Position numbers and translations under genes: made by a program. Shown here in pieces: positions 9,594-18,583 of a stretch of DNA of 61,090 nucleotides; positions within the stretch are counted from its first letter, which is position 1; every line of letters begins with the position of its first letter. Origin of the DNA: Roseicella aerolata. Lineage in GTDB: Bacteria; Pseudomonadota; Alphaproteobacteria; Acetobacterales; Acetobacteraceae. The notes beneath the pieces are model-generated. The model searched no databases. It was given only the letters and a program-made list of their open reading frames with translations, and was not told the DNA's origin. The stretch spans positions 1 through 61,090 of the forward strand of contig NZ_JAJAQI010000037.1 in the NCBI RefSeq assembly GCF_020523605.1, given 5' to 3'.

Positions 9594-11180
9594 ATGCCCA
9601 GCCTCGCCGCGTTGTTCGATACCGAGGCCCTGGCGCCGCATGGCGTCTGCCTGCTCTGGCGGCCCGAACTCCTCTGGCTGCATGTCATCTCCGATGCCCT
9701 GACCGGGCTGGCCTACTGGTCCATCCCGGTCGTGCTCCTCGTCATCGCCCTGCGCCGCCGGGACCTGATGTATCCCTGGGCGATCGAGCTCTTCGCGCTG
9801 TTCATCCTGGCCTGCGGCGCCACCCATTTCATGGGCATCTGGACCCTCTGGAACCCCGATTACGGCCTGCAGGGCGCGGTCAAGGCGGTCACCGCCCTGG
9901 TCTCGGTCGCCACCGCCATCGCCCTCTGGCCGCTGCTGCCGCGCGTCCTCGCCTGGCCCTCCTCCGCCGCGCTGGCCGAGGCCAATGCGCGCCTGACCCG
10001 GGAGGTCGCCGAGCGGCGCGAGGCCGAGCAGCGCGCCCTGAGCAGCGAGGCGCGGCTGGCCGGCTTCTTCGAGCATCTGGGCGATGCCCTCTTCGTCGTG
10101 CGCGCCGCCTCGGGCGGCTTTGCCTTCGAGACGGTGAACCCCGCCTTCTGCCGCATGTTCGGCGCCGCGCGCGACGCTATCGAGGGCGCCGGCCCCGCCC
10201 AGCTGCTGGCGCCCGAGCCGGCGGCGGAGCTGGAGCGCGAATTCGCCGCCTGCCTCGCCGATGGCCGGACGCGCGACTGGGAGAGCACGACGGCTGGCCC
10301 CGAGGGCCAGCGCCACTGGCACACCGTGCTGGTGCCGCTGCCCGCCGATGCCGACGGCACGGTGCGGCTGCTCGGCAGCCTGCGGGACGTGACCGAGCTG
10401 CGCCGCCTGCAGGCCGACCTGGTGGAGACGGCGCGCCGTGCCACCATCGGCGCCATGTGCGCCGGTGTCGCGCATGAGATGAGCCAGCCGGTGAATATCA
10501 TCGGCCTCTGGGCCGACCGCGCCCGTGCCACGCTGGATGCCGCGGCGGCCCGGCCACGCCGGGCGATGGAGGTGGTGCTGGACCAGACCCGCCGGCTCGG
10601 CGCCCTGCTGGAGCGGATGCGCGAGCTGGCGCGCGACGGCGCGCCGGATGCCGAGCCCTTCGATGCCGCGACCGCGGTCTCCGCCGCCGTCGAGGTCGCC
10701 CGCCGCGCCTGGGCGCTCGACCGGATCGAGGTGACGCTGGAGCCGCATGCCGAGGCGCCGGTGCGCGGCCGGCCGGCCCAGCTGGAGCAGGCGGTGCTGC
10801 ACCTGCTGGAGAATGCCCGCGATGCGGTGCTGACGCGGCGGCGGCGGGAACCCGAGGCGCCCGCCCGGATCGCCGTTTCGATCGCCGCCGGCGCCACGCC
10901 GGGCAGCGTGACCATCGCGGTGCGGGACACCGGCGGCGGCGTGCCGACCGCGATCGCGCCCCGCATGCTGGAACCCTTCGTGACCAGCAAGGACCCCGGC
11001 CAGGGGACCGGCCTCGGCCTGCCGCTCGCGGTCGGCATTGCCCGCGGCATGGGCGGCCGGCTCGCCTGGGCGAATTGGGCGGAGGGCCGCCCGGAAGCCG
11101 GCGCGGTCTTCCGCCTGATCCTGCCCCTTGCGGAGCCAGGCCCCGCCGCCGCTGCCACCGCCGCAGGGCAGGCGGCATGA
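9594..11180 (+). CDS. Ethylene-receptor-like sensor histidine kinase (ETR-type domain + PAS + HisKA/HATPase)
   Basis: A 528-residue membrane kinase. Residues 26-110 form three hydrophobic helices matching the ethylene/Cu(I)-binding domain of plant ETR1. ISD, LAYWSIP and ILACGATHF place Asp34, Tyr41, Ile44, Pro45, Ile71, Cys74 and His78 at a constant offset of nine from ETR1 D25, Y32, I35, P36, I62, C65 and H69. A coiled linker, a PAS domain (about 150-270), a dimerisation domain with phospho-acceptor His294 (GVAHEMSQPV) and an ATPase domain with an N-box (LLENARDAV) and G boxes (RDTGGG, GTGLGLPL) follow. Its stop overlaps the next receiver gene (ATGA), giving a two-component pair. Ethylene as ligand is inferred from the conserved residues. 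Confidence 0.85.
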   Translation: MPSLAALFDTEALAPHGVCLLWRPELLWLHVISDALTGLAYWSIPVVLLVIALRRRDLMYPWAIELFALFILACGATHFMGIWTLWNPDYGLQGAVKAVTALVSVATAIALWPLLPRVLAWPSSAALAEANARLTREVAERREAEQRALSSEARLAGFFEHLGDALFVVRAASGGFAFETVNPAFCRMFGAARDAIEGAGPAQLLAPEPAAELEREFAACLADGRTRDWESTTAGPEGQRHWHTVLVPLPADADGTVRLLGSLRDVTELRRLQADLVETARRATIGAMCAGVAHEMSQPVNIIGLWADRARATLDAAAARPRRAMEVVLDQTRRLGALLERMRELARDGAPDAEPFDAATAVSAAVEVARRAWALDRIEVTLEPHAEAPVRGRPAQLEQAVLHLLENARDAVLTRRRREPEAPARIAVSIAAGATPGSVTIAVRDTGGGVPTAIAPRMLEPFVTSKDPGQGTGLGLPLAVGIARGMGGRLAWANWAEGRPEAGAVFRLILPLAEPGPAAAATAAGQAA

Positions 11181-11554
11181 GCAGGCCCCTGCGGATCCTG
11201 ATGGCGGAGGATGAATGGCTGGCGGCGGAGGTCCTGGCGGAGGGGCTGGCCGATGCCGGCTTCACCGTCCTGACCGCGGCGGATGGTCAGGCGGCGCTCG
11301 AACTGGCCGCGGCCGGCGCCGCCTTCGACCTGCTGCTGACCGATCTCCGCATGCCGCGCATGGACGGGCGGGAGCTGATCGCGCGATTGCGGGCCGAGCG
11401 CCCCGACCTGCCGGTGGTGGTGATGACCGGCTTCCCGCCGCCGAATGGGCCGGAGGCGCTGCATGAGGGGCCCGCCCCGCTCCGGCTGCTGACCAAGCCG
11501 ATCGAGATCGCGCCGCTCGTGGCCGCCCTGAAGGCCGTGGCCGGTCTCGCCTGA
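11177..11554 (+). CDS. Single-domain response regulator
   Basis: A 125-residue CheY-like receiver without an output domain. It keeps the acidic pocket (E11, D12 in MAEDEWLA), the phosphorylation site Asp56 in LLLTDLRMPRMDG, the switch Thr in VVVMTGF and the Lys in LLTKPIE. The ATG overlaps the kinase stop by four bases, so it is almost certainly the kinase's cognate partner. With no DNA-binding domain, it must pass the signal on through protein contacts or a phosphorelay. Confidence 0.92.
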   Translation: MSRPLRILMAEDEWLAAEVLAEGLADAGFTVLTAADGQAALELAAAGAAFDLLLTDLRMPRMDGRELIARLRAERPDLPVVVMTGFPPPNGPEALHEGPAPLRLLTKPIEIAPLVAALKAVAGLA

Positions 11555-11732
11555 CTCCCCGGACTCTTGCGGCCTGCCGGCCCGTGACCCGGCCGCGCCC
11601 GGCCCCTGCACCCGCCCCGCCCGCCCCAAGCAGGATCGCGATCAGCCCCGCATGGAAACGCGGGCGAGGTGAATCGCTGTCCCTCCTGGTGGCCGAGGCC
11701 GGCACGGGCAGGGCAGGAGCGAGGAACGGCGC

Positions 11733-13997
11733 GTGGCAGGACGGAACCGATGGGGCCAGCATGCGGCGCTGCTGCTGGCGATCCTGGCCATGCTGCCGGG
11801 CTGCGCCGCGCTGCTGCCGCGGCAGACCGGCATCGACCGGCGTCTGGCGGCGCTGCCACGCGACGGGCTGGCGCTCGGCGGGCCGGTCACCATCCGCTGG
11901 AACGACCACCTGGTCCCCTGGATCGAGGCGGCGAGCGATGCCGACCTCGCCTTCGCCCTCGGCCTGGTGCATGGCCATCTGCGCGGCACCCAGATCGCCC
12001 TGCTGCGCATGGTCGCCCGCGGCCGCCTCGCCGAGATTGCCGGCCCCCTCGCCACGGATATCGACCATGCCCTGCGCATCCTGGATTTCGGCCGGGCGGC
12101 GCCGGCAATCGAGCGCGGCTGGCCGGCCGGGACGCGCGCCTTCGTCGGGAGCTTCCTCGCCGGGCTGAATCACGCCCTGCTGCGGGGGCCGCGGCCGCCG
12201 GAATCCGGCCTGCTCGGCCTGCGGCGGGAGCCCCTGACCACCGCCGACCTGCTGGCGATCGGCCGCCTGGCGGGCACCGATATCAACTGGCTTGCCTGGT
12301 TCTCCCTGCTGGCCGAGCGCGGGACGCCCGGCTTCGCCCGGCGCTGGCAGCGCACGCTGGAGGCCGGGGCGGGCACCACGATGCCCGCCAATGGCGAGCA
12401 GGCGGCGCTCGGCGCGCTGCTGCAGGGCCTCTCGCGCTCCGGCAGCAATGCAGTGGCCATCGCCCCCTCCCGCAGCGCCTCGGGCGCCGCCCTGCTGGCC
12501 TCCGACCCGCATCTCGGCCTGTCGCTCCCCAATCTCTGGATGCTGGTGGGCATGCGCTCGCCTTCCTTCCACCTGGTCGGGATGATGGTGCCGGGGCTGC
12601 CGATCGTCGGGCTCGGGCGGAACCCGGATGTCGCCTGGGGCGGGACCAACCTGCGCGCCGCCTCCTCGGATCTCTTCGACGTCTCCCGCCTGCCGCCCGA
12701 GGCCTTTTCCGGGACGGAGGTGACCATCCGCCAGCGCCTCTGGTTCAGCGCACGGCGGCGGGTGCGCCTGACGCCGCACGGGCCGGTGGTGACCGATTCG
12801 CCGGTGGTGCCGGGCCGGCCGGGCGAGGCGATCGCGCTGCGCTGGGCCGGGCATGAGCCGGCCGACGAGGTCACCGCCCTGCTGCGCGCCGCCCGCGCCC
12901 GCAGCGGCGCCGAGTTCCGCGAGAGTTTTTCCGGGTTTGCCGTCTCGCCGCAGAACATGCTGTACGCGGACCGGCATGGGACGATCGGGCGGGTGACGGC
13001 GGCGGTGCTGCCCTCCCGCGCCGGCTTCCCGCAGGCGGATCCGGTGCTGGATGCGCAGGACCCGGCGGCGACGGCGCCCTGGCGGCGGCTCTGGGATGCG
13101 CGCGACCTGCCCTGGCTGGAGAACCCGCCCGAGGGCGTGCTCGCCTCGGCCAATGAGCACCCGGCGCTCTGGGCCGAGGACCCGCCGCCCCTCGGCTGGT
13201 TCTTCTCGGATGGCGACAGGGTGGCGCGGCTGCGGACGCTGGCGCTCGCCCGGCCGAAGCTGACCCCGGCGGATCTCGCCACGATGCAGCGGGACACGGT
13301 GGCGCCCAAGGCGGCGGCGCTGGCGGCCGGACTGCTGCGCCGGCTGGAGGCGCTGCCGGGCGGCGCCCCGGAGCCGGGGCTGCTCGCCCCGCTGCGTGGC
13401 TGGGATGGCGACTATGCCGAGGCCAGCCGGGCGGCGCTGGTCTTCGAGCTGCTCCTCGCCCGCCTCGTGCCCGCGCTGCAGCCGGAAGGCGGGGGGCGCG
13501 GGCCGGAGACGGGCTGGAACTTCCTCACCACCTTCCTTCTGCGCGACCTGGACGCCCTGCCGCCCGAGCGGCGCGAGGCGGTGCTGCGCCGGGCGGTGGC
13601 GGAGGCCGTGCCGGCCGCCACGCAATACCGCGACTGGGGCGAGGTCCACCGGCTGCGCGCGGCGCATTGGCTGGTGAACCTGCCGGTGCTCGGGCGGGCC
13701 TTCGTGCTCGGCACCTGGCCGGTCGGCGGCTCGCGCGAGACGCCGATGAAGTCCGGCCACGGCCTCGTCACCGGGCCGCATGAGGTGACCTTCGGCTCCA
13801 TGGCGCGCCAGGTCTCGGACATGGCGGACCCGGATTCCAACTGGTTCGTCCTGTTCGGCGGCCAGGATGGCTGGCTGGGCAGCGCCGCCTTCGCCGATCA
13901 GGTGCCGCTCTGGCGGGAGGGGCGCAGCATCCGCATGCCGCTGCACCCGGCGACGGTGGCGGCGGAATTCCCGCGCGTGACGGTGCTCCGGCCATGA
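11733..13997 (+). CDS. Penicillin-acylase-family N-terminal nucleophile amidase, lipoprotein
   Basis: A 754-residue protein of the penicillin/acyl-homoserine-lactone acylase family, which hydrolyses amide bonds after autoproteolysis frees an N-terminal Ser. A lipoprotein signal ends in LPGC (Cys24), so the enzyme probably sits on the periplasmic face. The alpha part contains ALGLVHGHLRGTQ, and the predicted cleavage point is before Ser238 in SRSGSNAVAI. The beta part has LLASDPHLGL and WGGTNL, as expected. GTG 11733 follows a GAGCGAGGAA ribosome site. Its stop overlaps the GH3 gene start (ATGA), pairing an amide-splitting enzyme with an amide-forming one. The substrate is unknown; N-acyl amino acids, acyl-HSLs or hormone conjugates are possible. 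Confidence 0.88.
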   Translation: MAGRNRWGQHAALLLAILAMLPGCAALLPRQTGIDRRLAALPRDGLALGGPVTIRWNDHLVPWIEAASDADLAFALGLVHGHLRGTQIALLRMVARGRLAEIAGPLATDIDHALRILDFGRAAPAIERGWPAGTRAFVGSFLAGLNHALLRGPRPPESGLLGLRREPLTTADLLAIGRLAGTDINWLAWFSLLAERGTPGFARRWQRTLEAGAGTTMPANGEQAALGALLQGLSRSGSNAVAIAPSRSASGAALLASDPHLGLSLPNLWMLVGMRSPSFHLVGMMVPGLPIVGLGRNPDVAWGGTNLRAASSDLFDVSRLPPEAFSGTEVTIRQRLWFSARRRVRLTPHGPVVTDSPVVPGRPGEAIALRWAGHEPADEVTALLRAARARSGAEFRESFSGFAVSPQNMLYADRHGTIGRVTAAVLPSRAGFPQADPVLDAQDPAATAPWRRLWDARDLPWLENPPEGVLASANEHPALWAEDPPPLGWFFSDGDRVARLRTLALARPKLTPADLATMQRDTVAPKAAALAAGLLRRLEALPGGAPEPGLLAPLRGWDGDYAEASRAALVFELLLARLVPALQPEGGGRGPETGWNFLTTFLLRDLDALPPERREAVLRRAVAEAVPAATQYRDWGEVHRLRAAHWLVNLPVLGRAFVLGTWPVGGSRETPMKSGHGLVTGPHEVTFGSMARQVSDMADPDSNWFVLFGGQDGWLGSAAFADQVPLWREGRSIRMPLHPATVAAEFPRVTVLRP

Positions 13998-15502
13998 CGC
14001 GCGCCGTCCCCTTCGACGCGACCCCGCTGCTGCGCGCGGTGACCTCCATGCGCCTGCGCCGCCTGCAGCGGCTCGATCCGGCGGCGGCGCAGCGCACCCT
14101 GCTGCGGCGCCTGCTGCGCCGCGCCGCCGGCACGCGCTTCGGCCTGGCGCACAGCTTCGCGGCGATCCGCGACGTCGCGGACTACCAGGCCCGCGTGCCG
14201 CTCCGCCGCTACGAGCAGTTCTGGCAGGACTGGTGGCGGCCGGCCTGGCCGCTGCTGCGGAACGTCACCTGGCCGGGGCGCGTGCCCTATGTCGCGCTCT
14301 CCTCCGGCACCACCTCCGGCACCACCAAATACATCCCGGTGACCATGCCGATGGTGCGCGCCAATCGCGGCGCGGCGCTGGACGTGCTGGCCTGGCACCT
14401 GCGCCACCATCCCGGCAGCCGGATCTTCGGCGGGCTGTCCTTCATGCTCGGCGGCTCGACCGCGCTGGAGCGCATCGCCCCGGGCGTGCGGCAGGGCGAC
14501 CTCTCGGGCATCGCTGCGGCGGAGGTGCCGCGCTTCCTCGCGGCCTGGAGCTTCCCGCCGCGCGACCTGGCGCTGATCGCCGACTGGGACCGCAAGCTGG
14601 AGGCGCTGGCCGGGCGGACGCCGCCGGATGCCATCCGGGTGCTCTCCGGCACGCCCTCCTGGCTGCTGGTGCTGCTGGAGCGGCTGGCGGCACGGCACGG
14701 CACCCCGCCGCTGCCGGGCCTCGAATTGCTGGTCCATGGCGGCGTGGCCTGGGCGCCCTACCGCGAGAGGCTGCTTCCCTTCCTGCCGCCGGGCTGCTCG
14801 ACGCGGGAGGTCTATCCGGCGAGCGAGGGTTTCTGCGCCATCGCCGACCGCGGCGAGGGCGAGGGCCTGCGCCTCACCCTCGACCGCGGCGTGTTCTGGG
14901 AATTCGTGCCGGTCGAGGAGCTGGAATCGCCGGCGCCGACCCGGCACTGGGCGGCGACGATCGAGACCGGCATCGACTATGCCGTCATCGCCACCTCCTG
15001 CGCCGGACTCTGGAGCTATGTGCTGGGCGACACGGTGCGCTTCCTGGACCGCGCGCCGCCGCGGCTGCTGGTGACGGGCCGCACCTCCTACAGCCTCTCG
15101 GCCTTCGGGGAGCATCTCTCGGGCGAGGAGATCGAGCAGGCGCTGCTGGAAGCGGCGCAGGCGCTCGGCCTCGGTGTCGCGGAATACACGGTGGGGCCGG
15201 TCTTCGGCGCGACCCGTGGGCACCATCGTTGGCTGGTGGAGCCGACGGGCGCGGCCGCCCCGGGCGCGGCGGAGCGCCTGGCCAAGGCGGTGGATGCGGC
15301 GCTGATCCTGGCGAATGACGACTACGCCGCGCACCGGCGCGGCGGGCAGATGGACCCGCCGGAGGTCACGCTGCTGCCGCCGGGCGCCTTCGCCGGCTGG
15401 ATGCGGGCGCAGGGCAAGCTCGGCGGCCAGCACAAGGTGCCGCGGGTGCTGGCCGACCCGGCGCGCTTCGCGGCGGCGGAGGCGGGCCTGCACGCACCGT
15501 AA
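13994..15502 (+). CDS. GH3-family acyl-adenylate/amido synthetase
   Basis: A 502-residue GH3-fold enzyme, the ANL-related family that in plants adenylates jasmonate, auxin or benzoates and joins them to amino acids. The ATP-binding motif SSGTTSGTTKYIP spans residues 103-115. The second motif reads YPASEGF (about 275), and the third YVLGDTVRF is near residue 340, followed by GRTSYSLSAFGEHLSGEE. A C-terminal QGKLGGQHKVPRV ends the thumb domain. No signal peptide is seen, so it is cytoplasmic. It is translated from an ATGA overlap with the amidase gene. Bacterial members are poorly characterised, so substrate assignment would be speculation. Confidence 0.88.
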   Translation: MTRAVPFDATPLLRAVTSMRLRRLQRLDPAAAQRTLLRRLLRRAAGTRFGLAHSFAAIRDVADYQARVPLRRYEQFWQDWWRPAWPLLRNVTWPGRVPYVALSSGTTSGTTKYIPVTMPMVRANRGAALDVLAWHLRHHPGSRIFGGLSFMLGGSTALERIAPGVRQGDLSGIAAAEVPRFLAAWSFPPRDLALIADWDRKLEALAGRTPPDAIRVLSGTPSWLLVLLERLAARHGTPPLPGLELLVHGGVAWAPYRERLLPFLPPGCSTREVYPASEGFCAIADRGEGEGLRLTLDRGVFWEFVPVEELESPAPTRHWAATIETGIDYAVIATSCAGLWSYVLGDTVRFLDRAPPRLLVTGRTSYSLSAFGEHLSGEEIEQALLEAAQALGLGVAEYTVGPVFGATRGHHRWLVEPTGAAAPGAAERLAKAVDAALILANDDYAAHRRGGQMDPPEVTLLPPGAFAGWMRAQGKLGGQHKVPRVLADPARFAAAEAGLHAP

Positions 15503-15503
15503 A

Positions 15504-15528
15504 GGCGCGCGCGAGGCCTTCGCGCGCC
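15504..15528 (+). terminator. Hairpin downstream of GH3 gene
   Basis: The 8-bp stem GGCGCGCG/CGCGCGCC (15504-15511 with 15521-15528) lies two bases after the GH3 stop. No U-tract follows, so it is a possible stalling or Rho-assisted end rather than a classic terminator. Confidence 0.4.
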
Positions 15529-15570
15529 TCTGGCGCCATGCCTCCCGCGACACTTGCCTTCGCCACGGTC

Positions 15571-15592
15571 GAAGGCACGCGAAGGTGCCTTC
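15571..15592 (-). terminator. Hairpin at the end of the enoyl-CoA hydratase gene
   Basis: GAAGGCAC (15571-15578) pairs with GTGCCTTC (15585-15592) around a six-base loop. The stem overlaps the hydratase stop codon in the convergent gap with the GH3 gene. It has no clear U-run. Confidence 0.35.
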
Positions 15593-16367
15593 AGCGCCGC
15601 CGGCTGGCGAAGGCGCCCAGCATCCGGCGCGGCTCCTCCGTCTCCCAGGCCGTGGCGAAGGCGGGGATGCCGGCCGCCACCGCCTCCCGCACCGGCAGGT
15701 CCTCCCACTGCCGGATGAGACGCTTCTGCAGCCGGAGCGCCCGGTTGCCCGCGGCGCCGAGATGGCGGAGCCATTCGCCGATGGCGGCATCGAGTTCCGC
15801 CGCGGGGACGACCCGCTCCACCAGGCCCCAATCGGCCGCCTCGGCCGCGCCGATGGTCTCGCCGAGCAGCAGCAGCCGGCGGGTGCGGCCCCAGCCGATC
15901 AGACCCGGCAGCAGCGCCGCCTCCACCACCGAGGGGATGCCGACGCGCACCTCCGGCATGCCGAATTGCGCATGCCCGGCGGCGATGCGGAGATCGCAGG
16001 CGGCGGCCAGTTCCAGCCCGGCGCCGAGCGTCCAGCCATTGATCCGGGCGATCACCGGCACCGGGCAGTCCCTGATCGCGCGGCAGCAGCCATGCACCAG
16101 GGTGATGAAGCCGCGCGCCGCCTCGCCATCCGCCAGGCCGGCCATGACGGTGATGTCGGCGCCGCCGACGAAGGCCTTGGGCCCGGCACCGGTCAGCACC
16201 ACGGCCTGCAGCGCCGCATCCCCGGAGAGCCGGGCCATGGCGGCGGCGAAATCCCGCATCAGGTCGGGGTTCAGCGTGTTGAGCTTCGATTCGTGCGCGA
16301 TGGTGACGAAGGCCACCCGACCGGTCCCCGGCGACTCGTGGATCTCCGTGCGGATCTCGCCCGCCAT
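15591..16367 (-). CDS. Enoyl-CoA hydratase/isomerase family protein
   Basis: A 258-residue crotonase-fold protein. The oxyanion-hole segments are AFVGGADITVM (about residues 65-75) and INGWTLGAGLELAAACDLRI (about 109-128). The usual first catalytic Glu position falls in that helix (GAGLELA), and MPEVRVGIPSVVEAALLPG supplies the second. Members hydrate trans-2-enoyl-CoAs or catalyse related reactions, and sequence alone does not fix the reaction. It is a single gene converging on the GH3 gene. Confidence 0.88.
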   Translation of the reverse strand: MAGEIRTEIHESPGTGRVAFVTIAHESKLNTLNPDLMRDFAAAMARLSGDAALQAVVLTGAGPKAFVGGADITVMAGLADGEAARGFITLVHGCCRAIRDCPVPVIARINGWTLGAGLELAAACDLRIAAGHAQFGMPEVRVGIPSVVEAALLPGLIGWGRTRRLLLLGETIGAAEAADWGLVERVVPAAELDAAIGEWLRHLGAAGNRALRLQKRLIRQWEDLPVREAVAAGIPAFATAWETEEPRRMLGAFASRRR

Positions 16368-16653
16368 GGCGCCCCCTCCCCTGTCTTTGCGTATGGGCCG
16401 GAGGCTACCGCGCCGGGGCCGGGCGGGATAGCGGGCGAGGAGGAGCCGGAACGGCCCGCCCTCGTATCACATACGGACGAATGCCGGGCCGCGTGATTGG
16501 ACCTGCGCAACGGTCGGCCGGAGTTTGGCGCTGCGCGGGCGGAACGCGGCGGGGCGGATCGCCCCGGAAGCGTGACCCGCCCCTGCGGGCAGTCGGCAGC
16601 ATCGAAGGGACGGCCTGCACCGGACTCGGTCCGGCGCAGGCAGGGAGAGCGGT

Positions 16654-16926
16654 ATGGACGGAACAAGGGCAGGGCCGGAGGTGTCGGCTTCGGCCGGCCG
16701 GCGCATCAACGACGCGCCGCTGCGGGCGGCGCTGGAGAATCGCCGCGGCCGGCCGCTGGACGATGCGATCTCGGGCGTCTGCTACACCCATGGCGTCCGC
16801 CTCGGCATGGCGGGCGAGGCGCTGCCCGACTGGCTGTCCACCGCCCCGCGCTGGGCGCGGGAGGCGCTGCGGGCCGGCCATGCAAGCGGCACGACGATCG
16901 CGGGCCGGGGCAGGCCGGAGGAATAA
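16654..16926 (+). CDS. Hypothetical protein, 90 residues
   Basis: A small soluble, Arg/Ala-rich protein (MDGTRAGPEV...). It has a helical core around INDAPLRAALENRRGRPLDD and a second part with YTHGVRLGMAGEALPDWL. A purine-rich site (GGGAGAG) stands before ATG 16654, and base composition at third positions looks coding. No domain is recognised. It stands alone between the hydratase gene (divergent) and a small membrane protein gene (convergent). Confidence 0.55.
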   Translation: MDGTRAGPEVSASAGRRINDAPLRAALENRRGRPLDDAISGVCYTHGVRLGMAGEALPDWLSTAPRWAREALRAGHASGTTIAGRGRPEE

Positions 16927-17145
16927 GGCGGGCGAGGGCCGGCCGCGCCGGCGCATCGCACAGGGGATGACTGGACCGCCGGAGGAACACCGGGCCGCCG
17001 CGTGCCGTCCATGGCGCCGTGCCGCTTCAACGGCACCCCCGCATCGGGGCAGATGCACCGCGTCGGCGCAGCCCGGCATCAGGCCAGGCGGGACAGCAGA
17101 AGGGCATCCCGCCGGGGCGCGTCACCACCCGGGCGGGGGATCCCC

Positions 17146-17412
17146 TCAGAGCGGGTTGGCGACCGGGGTGCTCTCGCCCTCATCCGGCAGGTCGGTGGCC
17201 ATCGTGTCCATCGGCTCGTCGCGCCAGCCGGAGCCGGAGCGGCGGTCCATGGCCTTGCGCGCCAGCACCGCCGCGCCGACGATCCCGGCCCCCACGCCCA
17301 CGCCGGCGAGGAAGGGGCCGGCACAGGCGAGCATCGCCATCCCGCCCATGGCGGTGCCGGCCATGGAGAGCGGCCCCGGCAGGCCCAGCGGGTTGCAGCG
17401 CGGCAGGAACAT
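17146..17412 (-). CDS. Small membrane protein, hypothetical
   Basis: An 88-residue protein with a Gly/Ala/Met-rich hydrophobic centre (about residues 18-50, AGTAMGGMAMLACAGPFLAG and GVGAGIVGAAVLAR) that could form one or two membrane helices. A polar, acidic tail (DEPMDTMATDLPDEGE) follows. ATG 17412 follows a GGGGAAGAG ribosome site. It lies 64 bases downstream of pqqE on the same strand and could be transcribed with the PQQ operon, though nothing links it functionally. Confidence 0.55.
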   Translation of the reverse strand: MFLPRCNPLGLPGPLSMAGTAMGGMAMLACAGPFLAGVGVGAGIVGAAVLARKAMDRRSGSGWRDEPMDTMATDLPDEGESTPVANPL

Positions 17413-17476
17413 GGGTCTCTTCCCCTGAGTGGTGCGCAGGAAAGTGGCGCGCCGGGCGCCGACCGCAACCCCGGCC

Positions 17477-18583
17477 TCAGCCGGGGACGCGATGAACATC
17501 CCTTTGGGGTTCGCGGTATGTGAAGCCCTCCCCCGCCTCGGCCGCCGCCCCGACCGCCAGCGAGAGCACGGCATGGTGGGGCGAGAGGGCGCAGGCCGGG
17601 TCGGTATTGGCGGCATCGCCGGTCAGGGCGAAGGCCTGGCAGCGGCAGCCGCCCCAGTCCTGCTCGGCCCGCTCGCAGCCGCGGCAGAGCTCCGGCATCC
17701 AGCCCGTGCCGCGGAAGCGGTTGAAGGCCTCTGACTCCTCCCAGGCGGCGCGCAGGGAGGTCTCCCGCACATTGGGGAAGGCGAAGCCCGGCAGGCTCTC
17801 GGCGGCATGGCAGGGCAGGACGCGGCCGGCCGGCGAGACGGCGAGGAATTGCCGCCCCCAGCCGCCCATGCAGGGTTTCGGGCGCTTCGCGTAGTAGTCC
17901 GGCACCACATAGTCGATGACGAGGCGCCCCTTCAGGTCCCGCCGCGCCGCCTCGACCGTCGCGGTCGCGGCCTCGAGCTGCGCGCGGGTCGGCAGCAGGG
18001 CGTCGCGGTTGGCCAGCGCCCAGCCGTAGTACTGGACATGCGCCACCTCCATGCGCGCGGCGCCGAGGGCCAGCGCCAAGTCGATCATGGCCGGCAGCCG
18101 GTCCAGGTTCTGCCGGTGCACGACGGCATTGAGCGTCAGCGGCAGCCCGGCATCCTGGACGTGCCTGGCGAATTCCAGCTTCCGCGCATGGCCGCCGCGA
18201 TAGCCGCCGATGCGGTCGGCCGAGCCCGGCTCGGCGTCCTGGACCGAGAGCTGGACATGGTCGAGCCCGGCCTCGGCCAGGGCCGCGAGCTTCGCCTCCC
18301 CGGTCAGGACGCCGGAGGTGATGAGGTTGGTGTAGAGCCCGGCCCCGCCGGCGGCGCGGACGAGATCGGCGATGTCGCGCCGCGCCGTCGGCTCGCCGCC
18401 CGAGAGATGCACCTGCAGGCAGCCGAGCTCGGCGGCCTCCCGGAACACCCGCGCCCAGGTGGCGGTGTCCAGCTCCTCCCCCGGGCGGGTCAGCGCGGTG
18501 GGGTTGGAGCAGTAGGGGCAGCGCAGCGGGCAGCGATGCGTGAGCTCGGCCAGCAGCGCGAGCGGGGCGGCGGGGGCCGTCAT
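17477..18583 (-). CDS. pqqE: PQQ biosynthesis radical SAM enzyme PqqE
   Basis: A 368-residue radical SAM protein that forms the Glu-Tyr carbon-carbon crosslink in PqqA, with PqqD as peptide chaperone. The SAM cluster Cys residues are C18, C22 and C25 (RCPLRCPYC). The SAM-binding [12 protein letters not shown] follows, and a C-terminal SPASM region carries the auxiliary cluster cysteines ([23 protein letters not shown]). The ATG overlaps the pqqD stop (ATGA). It is the last gene of pqqBCDE. Confidence 0.96.
   Translation of the reverse strand: MTAPAAPLALLAELTHRCPLRCPYCSNPTALTRPGEELDTATWARVFREAAELGCLQVHLSGGEPTARRDIADLVRAAGGAGLYTNLITSGVLTGEAKLAALAEAGLDHVQLSVQDAEPGSADRIGGYRGGHARKLEFARHVQDAGLPLTLNAVVHRQNLDRLPAMIDLALALGAARMEVAHVQYYGWALANRDALLPTRAQLEAATATVEAARRDLKGRLVIDYVVPDYYAKRPKPCMGGWGRQFLAVSPAGRVLPCHAAESLPGFAFPNVRETSLRAAWEESEAFNRFRGTGWMPELCRGCERAEQDWGGCRCQAFALTGDAANTDPACALSPHHAVLSLAVGAAAEAGEGFTYREPQRDVHRVPG

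Noticed and set aside
11262-13946. 894-codon open frame antisense to the response regulator and acylase genes
   Set aside because: It crosses two real genes and its product is a low-complexity shadow translation.
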